Positions 24,065 through 33,100 of a stretch of 64,000 bases of DNA are shown here, piece after piece. A program made the position numbers and the translations under genes. The first letter of the stretch is position 1, and every line of letters begins with the position of its first letter. Source of the stretch: Parvicella sp964387945 (GTDB lineage: Bacteria > Bacteroidota > Bacteroidia > Flavobacteriales_D > Parvicellaceae); contig CAYLYX010000009.1 in the NCBI GenBank assembly GCA_964387945.1, positions 113,568 through 177,567 on the forward strand, in the 5' to 3' direction. Below the pieces are notes generated by a model. The model searched no databases and was not told where the DNA came from. It saw nothing but the letters and a program-made list of their open reading frames with translations.

Positions 24065-25423
24065 ATGGCAAAAATCAAATCGGCATACTTCTGTCAGTCT
24101 TGTGGACACAACTCTCCCAAGTGGTTGGGAAAATGTCCTTCCTGTGGAGAGTGGAACACTTTTGTAGAAGAAGTAGTGAGCAAATCCAATGGCTCTGAAA
24201 AACTCTATTCCAATGAGCAAAAAAGAACCGTTCCACATCGCTTGAATGAGGTCACTTCTCTCGAAAAAAGACGATTCAAACTATCTGACAATGAATTTAA
24301 TCGAGTTTTGGGCGGTGGTTTGGTGGTTGGTTCGATTACGTTAATTGGTGGAGAACCCGGTATTGGCAAATCAACACTTTTATTAGATGTTGCTGTGAAT
24401 AGCGGGTTAAAAACACTCTATATTTCTGGTGAAGAGAGTGAGGAGCAAATTAAGCTTAGAGCAGAACGACTGGGAGCAAGTGATAGTGATTGCTACCTTT
24501 TAACTGAGACCAATGTTCAGAATATCTTGCACCACAGTAAAGAGTTACAACCTAATGTAATCATCGTTGATTCCATCCAAACACTTCATACAGCTACTAT
24601 CGAATCTGCTCCCGGAAGTATTTCTCAAATCAGAGAATGTACGGCAGAATTATTACGTTTTTCTAAAACCACGGGAGTTCCCATCATCTTGATTGGTCAC
24701 ATCACAAAGGATGGAGCCATTGCAGGCCCAAAAATTCTAGAACATATGGTGGACACCGTTCTACAGTTTGAAGGGGATCGTAATCACGTGTACAGGTTAT
24801 TGAGAAGCATTAAAAACCGTTTTGGAAGCACCAATGAATTAGGGATTTATGAAATGTCTTCATCTGGCATGCGACAAGTTGAGAACCCCAGTGAAATTCT
24901 GATTTCTAATTTTGATTCTCAATTAAGTGGTGTGGCAATTGCTGCAACATTAGAGGGAATTCGACCGATGCTAATCGAAGTTCAAGCACTGACGAGTACA
25001 GCTGCTTATGGAACTCCTCAGCGAACGGCTACTGGTTTTGATCTAAGAAGGTTACATATGCTATTGGCTGTTTTGGAAAAGAGGTGTGGCTTTCGAATTG
25101 GTCAGAAAGACGTCTTTATTAACCTTGCGGGAGGAATCAAAGTCGATGACCCAAGCATTGATTTGGCGGTGGTTTGTGCCATCCTATCATCCAATGTTGA
25201 TATTCCGATTGAGTCTAAAACCTGTTTTGCTGCAGAAGTTGGTTTATCAGGCGAAATTAGACCCGTTCCTCGAGTTGAACAACGAATCGGTGAAGCAGAA
25301 AAGCTCGGCTATAAACGTATTTTCATTTCAAAGCATAGTAAAGGAATTACGCAAGGTCAGTTCAAGATCAAACTGGTTGCAGTTGGAAAAATTGAAGAGG
25401 TGCTCAAGCATCTGTTTGGATAA
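24065..25423 (+). CDS. radA: DNA repair protein RadA
   Basis: RecA-related DNA branch-migration ATPase acting in recombinational repair. The 452-residue protein shows the N-terminal C4 zinc finger (Cys10, 13, 24, 27), Walker A GEPGIGKST at 96-104, the RadA-specific KNRFG motif at 250-254, and a C-terminal Lon-protease-like domain (GGIKVDDPSIDLAVV, AEVGLSGEIRPV). It ends exactly where the convergent dinB gene ends, with no spacer, so transcripts from both sides must overlap or terminate inside coding sequence. Confidence 0.97.
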   Translation: MAKIKSAYFCQSCGHNSPKWLGKCPSCGEWNTFVEEVVSKSNGSEKLYSNEQKRTVPHRLNEVTSLEKRRFKLSDNEFNRVLGGGLVVGSITLIGGEPGIGKSTLLLDVAVNSGLKTLYISGEESEEQIKLRAERLGASDSDCYLLTETNVQNILHHSKELQPNVIIVDSIQTLHTATIESAPGSISQIRECTAELLRFSKTTGVPIILIGHITKDGAIAGPKILEHMVDTVLQFEGDRNHVYRLLRSIKNRFGSTNELGIYEMSSSGMRQVENPSEILISNFDSQLSGVAIAATLEGIRPMLIEVQALTSTAAYGTPQRTATGFDLRRLHMLLAVLEKRCGFRIGQKDVFINLAGGIKVDDPSIDLAVVCAILSSNVDIPIESKTCFAAEVGLSGEIRPVPRVEQRIGEAEKLGYKRIFISKHSKGITQGQFKIKLVAVGKIEEVLKHLFG

Positions 25424-26629
25424 TCAAGCTCTTCGATTGGGCAAGAGCGGAGGAGGTTCTCCTTTAAACGGATTAAATCGACTAATGGTTTTGGCTTCCA
25501 TTCCCGAAGCGCGCATTACAGCACGATCACCGTATCGATCTCTGATATGATCCATAGCCTGATATAAATTGATCACTTTATCGTCTTCAAACAACGAAAT
25601 TTGATGACCTCCTTCTACTAGGTGACTATACTTTACCCCGATCAATCTCACCAACATTCTTCGATTGTAGAGTTGATTAAACAAGTCTTCTACAATAGGC
25701 AGAATAAGATGGTCAGACGCGCTATATGGAATACGTTTTTGCAAGGTATACGTTTGAAAATCTGAGTAACGAATTTTTACAGTAACGCATGCTGTTACTT
25801 TATTTCCTCTGCGCAACTGAAAAACCAAATTCTCTGCCATAGCCGTTAATATACCTTTCAGTTTGGTAGTGTCAATCGTGTCTTTGTCAAACGTTCTTTC
25901 GGTAGAAATGGACTTTCTTTCCTGATACTGCACCACGGGAGAGTTATCAATTCCGTGTGCTTTTTTCCAGATCACTCTACCGTTTTTACCAAATGTTCGA
26001 TCCATTACCTCTACTGGCATTTCTTGTAATGTTCGAATACGTTTTACACCTAAATTGCACAGTTGACGATAAGTTTTATCTCCTACCATCGGTATTTTTT
26101 TTACCGATAATGGTGCTAAAAATGGGATTTCAGTTCCTCTTAGCACTTGAATTTTATTGTTTGGCTTTGCCTCTCCCGTTGCGATCTTAGAAACCGTTTT
26201 GTTTTCAGAAAGTCCAAAAGAAATGGGGAGTCCTGTTTCTCTAATAATTCTATCCCTTAGCTCAGAAGCAAATTTATAGGTGCCAAAAAACCGATCCATA
26301 CCCGTTAAATCAGCATAAAACTCATCTACAGATGTTTTCTCATAAATTGGTACTTCCTCTCTTATAATCTCCGTAACCGAATCAGAAAATTTACTATAGA
26401 TTCCCGCATTTCCTCTCAAAATAATTGCCTCTGGACACAATTGCTTTGCCATTCGCATCGGCATAGCCGAATGAATTCCAAAACGCCTTGCTTCATAAGA
26501 ACAAGCAGCCACAACACCTCGGTCTGAAGTTCCTCCGATCAATACTGGTTTACCATTCAAACGACTATCCTGTAATCGTTCACATGACACAAAAAACGTA
26601 TCCAAATCCATATGTATAATTGACTTCAT
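25424..26629 (-). CDS. dinB: DNA polymerase IV (Y-family, DinB)
   Basis: Translesion DNA polymerase of 401 residues. The palm has the metal-binding motifs MDLDTFFVSCE and TSVDEFYADLTG, with the finger motif AACSYEARRFGIHSAM. The helix-hairpin-helix region includes IPMVGDKTYRQL. Near the C-terminus QISLF (343-347) is a sliding-clamp binding motif. The dnaE-type gene lies upstream on the same strand with a 94-bp spacer, suggesting a DinB plus second DnaE translesion pair. It converges with radA at its 3' end without a gap. Confidence 0.95.
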   Translation of the reverse strand: MKSIIHMDLDTFFVSCERLQDSRLNGKPVLIGGTSDRGVVAACSYEARRFGIHSAMPMRMAKQLCPEAIILRGNAGIYSKFSDSVTEIIREEVPIYEKTSVDEFYADLTGMDRFFGTYKFASELRDRIIRETGLPISFGLSENKTVSKIATGEAKPNNKIQVLRGTEIPFLAPLSVKKIPMVGDKTYRQLCNLGVKRIRTLQEMPVEVMDRTFGKNGRVIWKKAHGIDNSPVVQYQERKSISTERTFDKDTIDTTKLKGILTAMAENLVFQLRRGNKVTACVTVKIRYSDFQTYTLQKRIPYSASDHLILPIVEDLFNQLYNRRMLVRLIGVKYSHLVEGGHQISLFEDDKVINLYQAMDHIRDRYGDRAVMRASGMEAKTISRFNPFKGEPPPLLPNRRA

Positions 26630-26633
26630 AGTC

Positions 26634-26710
26634 GTTAGGTATTAGGGATTAGCTATTAGGCACTAGGATTAGCTTTAGACAGACAAATAAATCAGTGCCT
26701 AATACCTAAC
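26634..26710. repeat. TAG-rich inverted repeat in the dnaE-dinB spacer
   Basis: GTTAGGTATTAGG (26634-26646) is perfectly complementary to CCTAATACCTAAC (26698-26710). A second overlapping pairing joins TATTAGGCACT (26654-26664) to AGTGCCTAATA (26694-26704). The filler is also made of ATTAGnn-type words. The element fills most of the 94-bp spacer. It has no T-tract, so it is not a plain terminator. An ATTAGCT-nTTAG word also appears in the atpD-atpC spacer at about 63330. Confidence 0.6.
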
Positions 26711-26723
26711 TACTACTCACTAC

Positions 26724-29700
26724 TTAAATCCAATAATCTATTCTTCTATTTCTAGTTACTACTTTCTTTTCCTTTTCTTCGTCTCTCACTTCAGTATAGC
26801 GAGGATCTTCCATTACTTTCGATTTTTCCATCAGCTCTGCCTCTACTGTAAAGCAGCCAAAATCTTCCACTACTTTTCCTTTTACTTCATACACTCCTGG
26901 TCCTCTAAAAGGAAAAGCTCGTGCTATCTTGGGGAAGTGAACGGTATCCAACCATGCACCATTTTCATCTAGAAAAGTCCCAAAAAACATCTCATCTCCT
27001 CCCTTAGTAGATGTACGTTTTCGATGAATCAAGTAACCCCTTATCCAAACCGTCTGATCAACGTAATTCGGTAATTCGAACGCTGTAATAAACTGCCTTT
27101 CTTCATGCGCTTCATCAATCAATTGAAACGGAGAGTATAAAGGAAAACTGAGTAACTCCATCTGATCAAAGGCATCTTCCTGCCACGAGTTTTCCAGCTC
27201 GGGAATCTGATATTCTGGACGCTCTATTTTAAACAAATCTCTCAAAGTTGTCTCCGAAACCTTGTTCGATGACTTTTGTAACTTAAAGTGTGCTTCCCAT
27301 AGCAACGTTCGTTTATCTACACCTGTAAAACGAAAGGCATTAATACGTATCAAAATGGTTATTTGCTCTAGCGAGATTGAAACACGATCTAAAAAGTCGT
27401 TAAAAGATTTAAACATTCCATGAACCGCTCGCTCTTTTTCTATTCGAGTAGCTGTTTTCACATCAAACGAATGAAGTAGGTGAAAACCTAAGTAAATGTT
27501 CTTTTTTTCCAGACGTGTTTCGTAGGTGCTTTTATTTATACAAGGTGTATGGATAATTCCTCCATGCATTTTTGCCTCATGTACATAAAGTTCTGTTCGA
27601 TAAAAACCACCATAATTATTAATGGTAGCCACCATATACGCCAATGGATAATAAGCCTTGAGGTATAAACTCTGATAACTTTCTACCGCATATGATGCAG
27701 AATGTCCCTTGGCAAATGCATATCCCGCAAAGCTTTCGGTCTGTCGCCAAACTTCGGCTGTGAGTTCTTTGCTATGTCCTTTTTCGTGGATACAATTGTG
27801 AAAAAACTTCTGCTTCACCGCTTCAAACTCGTCTCTTGAACGGTATTTTCCAGACATTCCTCGCCTCATCTTATCTGCTTCTCCTAAGCTTAATCCAGCA
27901 AAATGATATGCTACTTTAATCACATCTTCCTGATAAACCATTACGCCAAATGTTTCTGGCATTAAGTCTAATAAAACAGGATGAGCTTCTTTCCGTCTCT
28001 CAGGTTTTCTAGTGCGTTGAATATACGTTTGCATCATTCCCGACTGAGCTACTCCCGGTCGAATTACTGAACTGGCTGCTACCAAGCCTAAATAGTCCTC
28101 TACTTCTAGTTTTCGTAAGAGCATGCGCATGGCTGGAGACTCTACATAAAAGCAGCCTATTGCATCCGCTTCTCGAAGCATTTTTTTGATTCGTTCGTCC
28201 TGTTTGAGGTGACGCATGTCGTGAATGTCAATTTCAGCTTGTTGCTCTCCATTCGCTTTAATCATTGCCAATGCATCTTTGATTTTCCCCAGCCCTCTCT
28301 GACTCAAAATATCAAACTTAAAGAGCTTTACATCTTCGGCAAGGTGCATGTCAAACTGAACCGTTGGATATCCTTTGGGAGGCATAAATGTAGGACTAAA
28401 GTAGTTGATGGATTTCTCAGCGATTATAATCCCACTGGCATGAATACTGAGGTGACTCGGAAACCCGTGAATATAGCGGCTGTATTTCATAACCAAGTCT
28501 GACAGTTCCGTATATTCCCAGGGTTGTAACGTTCCTGAAATGAGTTTATCGATTTCCATTTTAGGCATTCCAAAAACTTTTCCCAATTCTCTGATCATTG
28601 ATCGATACTGAAAGGTATTAAATGTGGCTACCAACGCTACATTCTTGAATCGCTCGAAGATATATCGTGTGATATCATCTCGGTCTCTCCAAGAAAAATC
28701 AATGTCAAAATCTGGAGGATTCAGTCGGTATAAATTGATGAATCGTTCGAAATATAAATCCAGTTCAATAGGGTCTACATCCGTAATTCGGAGCAAATAA
28801 GCCACCAAAGAGTTGGCTCCACTTCCCCTACCTACATAGTAATACCCTTGAGAACGGGCATACTTTACAATATCCCAGTTGATAAGAAAGTAAGAGATGA
28901 AGCCCATTTTTTTGATGGTATCCACTTCTTTTAACAACCGCTGCTCGATTTCGGGAGTTACCTCATCATAACGGTACGTCATCCCTTCTTCACAGAGCCG
29001 AAGGAGTAGTTCCTCATCTTCCTCGTGCGAACTTCCATAACACTGTTGGTTTTGTGGCGGTGCTTTTTCAGAAAAATCAAACGTTACGGTGCTTTGTAAA
29101 ACCTTTTGGGTATTGGCTATTACCGCTGGGTAATCTTCGTATAATGCTAGCAGCCGATCTACAGAGAGCATACGATGATAAACCTCTCCTTGTTCTGAGA
29201 TGGGCAATTTACTTAGTAGTGTATTCTTATCGATCGCGCGAAGTAAGCGGTGTGCATTAAAATCTTTTTTATTCTGAAAAGTCACCGTTTGGAGAATCAC
29301 ACCTTTTTCCAAATTCACTTTTTTTATCCGTATATAATCCAAATCTTTTGGTGCTACCCCAACGTACTCATGAGGTGCTAAGTCATACGAGCACCCTTTC
29401 TGGTAAGGATAAATCACTTTTACGTGTTTAAACGCTGGTGCTTTAGGGGGTATTTCAGCTACACCTCCCTCCACGTGGGTCTTATTTTGAAGGAATGGAG
29501 TGAGGTAATTATTGATCTCTTCAAACCCTTCATTGTTTTCAGGAATTGCAACAAAAAGTTGTTCTACGCCATTTCTAAAATCAATTCCCGGCACTACCTG
29601 AAGGTTATACTTCTTTGCTTCACGCATTACCTTTATAGCCGCAGAAGTGTTATTAATGTCTGTAACTGCCAATACTTCCACTCCGGCTTGAGCTGCCAGA

Positions 29701-29768
29701 GATAACAGTCGATCGGGGCTGAGGGTCCCGTATCGCAAACTGTAGTAAGTGTGCGTATTGACGTACAT
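26724..29768 (-). CDS. DNA polymerase III alpha subunit, short DnaE (probable error-prone type)
   Basis: A C-family polymerase of 1014 residues, shorter than usual replicative DnaE. It has an N-terminal PHP domain (VNTHTYYSLRYGTLS, LAVTDINNTSA), in which the usual TDH metal ligand reads TDI. The polymerase core has PDFDIDFS (about residues 350-357) and the third catalytic Asp in FKFDILSQRG (about 484). Helix-hairpin-helix and OB-fold (WIRGYLIHRKRT) regions follow. Because dinB follows, I infer the second, translesion-associated DnaE. The main replicative copy would be elsewhere. A standard replicative role is not excluded. Confidence 0.85.
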   Translation of the reverse strand: MYVNTHTYYSLRYGTLSPDRLLSLAAQAGVEVLAVTDINNTSAAIKVMREAKKYNLQVVPGIDFRNGVEQLFVAIPENNEGFEEINNYLTPFLQNKTHVEGGVAEIPPKAPAFKHVKVIYPYQKGCSYDLAPHEYVGVAPKDLDYIRIKKVNLEKGVILQTVTFQNKKDFNAHRLLRAIDKNTLLSKLPISEQGEVYHRMLSVDRLLALYEDYPAVIANTQKVLQSTVTFDFSEKAPPQNQQCYGSSHEEDEELLLRLCEEGMTYRYDEVTPEIEQRLLKEVDTIKKMGFISYFLINWDIVKYARSQGYYYVGRGSGANSLVAYLLRITDVDPIELDLYFERFINLYRLNPPDFDIDFSWRDRDDITRYIFERFKNVALVATFNTFQYRSMIRELGKVFGMPKMEIDKLISGTLQPWEYTELSDLVMKYSRYIHGFPSHLSIHASGIIIAEKSINYFSPTFMPPKGYPTVQFDMHLAEDVKLFKFDILSQRGLGKIKDALAMIKANGEQQAEIDIHDMRHLKQDERIKKMLREADAIGCFYVESPAMRMLLRKLEVEDYLGLVAASSVIRPGVAQSGMMQTYIQRTRKPERRKEAHPVLLDLMPETFGVMVYQEDVIKVAYHFAGLSLGEADKMRRGMSGKYRSRDEFEAVKQKFFHNCIHEKGHSKELTAEVWRQTESFAGYAFAKGHSASYAVESYQSLYLKAYYPLAYMVATINNYGGFYRTELYVHEAKMHGGIIHTPCINKSTYETRLEKKNIYLGFHLLHSFDVKTATRIEKERAVHGMFKSFNDFLDRVSISLEQITILIRINAFRFTGVDKRTLLWEAHFKLQKSSNKVSETTLRDLFKIERPEYQIPELENSWQEDAFDQMELLSFPLYSPFQLIDEAHEERQFITAFELPNYVDQTVWIRGYLIHRKRTSTKGGDEMFFGTFLDENGAWLDTVHFPKIARAFPFRGPGVYEVKGKVVEDFGCFTVEAELMEKSKVMEDPRYTEVRDEEKEKKVVTRNRRIDYWI

Positions 29769-30119
29769 AAAAGTGTTTTATTTCTACTATTAAACAGCTA
29801 ATAACTTAAGCTTAAAGGTTGTCTAAAAGTAGATGATTACTGACTTCAAAGCAAACACCTTACTACGTAAAATAATTACGGCTTTGTTACAAAATGTAAC
29901 ATTTTTGTAAGAAAACAAAAGGGATAGCGACCTGTTGAAAAAGTGTGAATAATTATTTTTGGTGTCTACCGCTGCTATTCACATTTCAACCGAAACATAA
30001 CTAAAGACATTCACCTACTTATCCTTGCCCCGTTTTATGGAATTTTCGTCTATCTTACATCTTGTTATTGAAACCCTTTTGCCTAGAATGAACGATCTTT
30101 TTAGTAAAGGGTATAATAG
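29769..30119. promoter_or_regulatory. Divergent intergenic region between dnaE and the macroglobulin gene
   Basis: This 351-bp AT-rich gap holds no plausible coding frame. It contains a perfect palindrome at 29886-29900, a nearby repeated half-element (to 29910), and a minus-strand TACTTTTA -7 variant about 60 nt upstream of dnaE. On the plus strand GGTATAAT sits directly before the ATG at 30120, which is too close to be that gene's -10 element. No RNA structure was recognised in the remainder. Confidence 0.5.
29886..29900. promoter_or_regulatory. Palindrome GTTACA-AAA-TGTAAC, candidate operator
   Basis: A perfect 6-3-6 inverted repeat. It is followed by ATTTTTGTAA, which mirrors the left half TTACAAAAT, so two overlapping palindromes span 29886-29910. 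It lies about 118 bp upstream of dnaE. The size and symmetry suit a dimeric repressor, but the regulator is unknown and I do not equate it with a LexA box. Confidence 0.5.
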
Positions 30120-33100
30120 ATGACCAACCTAACTAACATGATACGACTGTTTTCACAAGCTATACTGCTCACATTATTAACATTTGTACTTATTCCCTCT
30201 TTTTATTCGCAGCACCTCAGGGACCACAAACTCTACGGAATACAATACAAGATTTACCAACTAGACTCTACACAGGCAAGAACTCTTTACCAAGAAGGAA
30301 AAGTAATCGATACGCTCAACGTATTTGCCAAAGCATTCGCAACGAAGTACACCGATAGCACCTTTGATCTGCACACACTGCCCAAAGGACATTACTTAAT
30401 TGCCAAGGCAAAGGGAGAATTGATGCATTACGAAACGTTTGAGTCGCCCTACTTCCAAATAAATAGCTATGGGTATAACGGAGAGGCCTGGTTTGTCATC
30501 TCAGACTACAAAGGAAACGTGTTGGAAGATGCTACCCTTGAAATTAACCACGAAACGTTTTCTTATCGCGAAGATTGCAACTGCTATCCAGTACCCGGGA
30601 TAAAAGGTAACGGTTTTGGAAAAGTGACGCATCAGGAACAATTTACGTACATCAACATCAATGGATATAAACCGCCAAAGGAAAAGTTTAAAGACAAAAA
30701 AACAAAGTATAAAAATCGGGCGTTTTCATCCGTGCGTATCCTACCGGGTTATATCGCTTTTAACCAACCCAAATACCAACTTGCCGACACTGTAAAAATG
30801 AAAGCCTTTCTGGTGAAGGAAAATGGAAAGCCTTGGAAACGTAAAGTTAAATTAAAGATCACCAAAGAATATGACTACGAATCAGCTGGTTTTACTAAGG
30901 TTTTAAAACCCGTTTCAGAAGGGGCCTTTGTCTACAATTTCCCCATTCCAGACACCTTTGAAATTGATCAAAACTACACCGTTGAAATCCTTTCTAAGGG
31001 AAATAAAAAACTCAAAACATCAAGCTTTAGGGTTGAAGACTACGAACTTGGAAACACCACCTTTACCGCCAATTTGGAAAAATCAAAAATCTATTTGGGG
31101 GACTTTCCTACGCTGATTCTAGAAGGAAAAGATGCCAATGACCTTCCTCTTCTTGATGCCCATGCCAAGGTAAAAGTGAACATGACCCACCTCAATTATT
31201 ATTACCCAGATTCCATTTTTATCCCAGATGTTAGCTATAGTCACCTGTTTCAAACCGAGTTTCTACTCGATGTTTCAGGACCTACCCATTATGAAATTCC
31301 AGACTCCATCTTCCCGTTGATCAAAGCGACCTACAATGTGGAAGTTACGCTCAACAACTCCGAAAACGAGCCCAAAACTTTCAATTTTAGCTTTACGTAT
31401 GACGGTGCACAAGAACGACATGAACTCCACCTGGATGGTGACTCCATTAAAGCTGATTACTTTCTATGGGACACCATTCACAAAGGCTGTAAAGCTACCC
31501 TAACCAGCTACTACAATTCTACGCTTCTGGAAGAAAAAGAAGTTACTTTACCCTACTCCGAAAAATTGAATTATGCAGCTACTCGCTATACCCTAAAAGA
31601 TCAGCTCGGAAACGTAGTAGGTCAGCTTGAAACTCCATACTGGGTAGATAAATTGGTCTATGCAGAAGGAAAACGAACGCACGATTCGATTTATATCAAC
31701 TTGCACAATGAACTAAAAATACCGATCAGTTGGCAGATTTATAAAGACAAAAAGAAAATTGATGGCGGTAAGAGCGTTGACCTCAATTACGCCATCGCAG
31801 ATAACTCGCTGGATTCGTATTACATCCTCTACACCTTTAGGTGGCAAGACAAAGACCTCATTCGAGAAAAAGCTTTTCACATCGATGAAAAAAGACTAAC
31901 TGTAGACATTGATCAACCTGCAATAATTTTTCCTGGTGCCGAAGTGCCAATTACTATAAAAGTAACAGATTACAAAAAAGATGCGATGAAAGATGTTAAC
32001 CTCACCGCTTGGTCTGTAAACACAAAATTTGGTGATGTCTCAGGACCTGATTTACCCTATTTTGGTTTGCAGCACTTTAACCTCCTCCGACCTTTTAGCG
32101 TAACTCATAATCCACATAAAGTCTACACTACCGATACGATTCGCCAAAAACACATTGCTTTATTTGATCTTTTCGAAACGCCATTTTATGAATTCATTTA
32201 TAGCCCGGGAGGTGTAAATGCTCAATATGACTCAATCAACTCAACTTGGGGAGAAATCAATCCTTTTATTTACACCAAAGGAAGTCTACAGAAAATCTTT
32301 ACCCTCTATGCTAATGATCAACCCATTTATATTCACGATAATCACACGTCACAACCTATGACGTTTAAACTAAAACCAGGGAATTACAACTTTAAGCTTA
32401 GAACAAAAGAAGACTTATATGAGGTGAAAAACATTGAGGTGAAACCCTCACTCAAAACCATGCTTTGTGTCAATACAGATAGCATTTATGACAATGCCAA
32501 CGCTTCTTATTTGAAACTCGATTCTTTACCTTATCTGCTCCAAGAGGAAGAACGTCTCAAAAAGAATATGCTTGTTATCAATTTGAATAAGCATAATGTC
32601 TGGAGTAATGTTTATGACAATGTATACTTCGAACAAGATAGCGTCATCTTTCACTTAACAGGGAAAACAGCCTACTACCATGACCCTGAGTTTGGATACT
32701 ATTTTTCTTTTGGACCCTTTAAAAAAGGAGATATCAATGTGATTGAGCCCAACAAGGATACGGCCTATTCATTCTATTTTGAGCCAGGTTATCTCTACAC
32801 GATGAATGAAGACACGAGTTACATTTCTCAACCGATTGCCTACCCCAATTCCTTGAAGAGCTACTACCCGAATGACTATTCAGACTCCTGGGATTTTAGG
32901 GAAAAGAGTCACGTTATTCCAAAAGTAATGCTGCCTGAAAAAGACTCAGCCGAAGTTCATAAGAATAAGGTTGAAAAAATCGCGAACCGAAAAGCTAAAA
33001 AACATCCGTTGCTAAAAAGTCGATATCATTTAAAGCAAATTCACTCCCCTAGGTGTAATGTAGAGTTTCAAAACCAGACGGACAAGTCGCTGCTATGGGC

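Noticed and set aside
26634..26710. CRISPR-like array in the dnaE-dinB spacer
   Set aside because: The repeats are inverted, short and without regular spacers, and no cas gene is present.
30108..30122. TATAAT just before the macroglobulin ATG as a -10 promoter
   Set aside because: It ends 2 nt before the ATG and does not match the TAnnTTTG type used elsewhere in the window.
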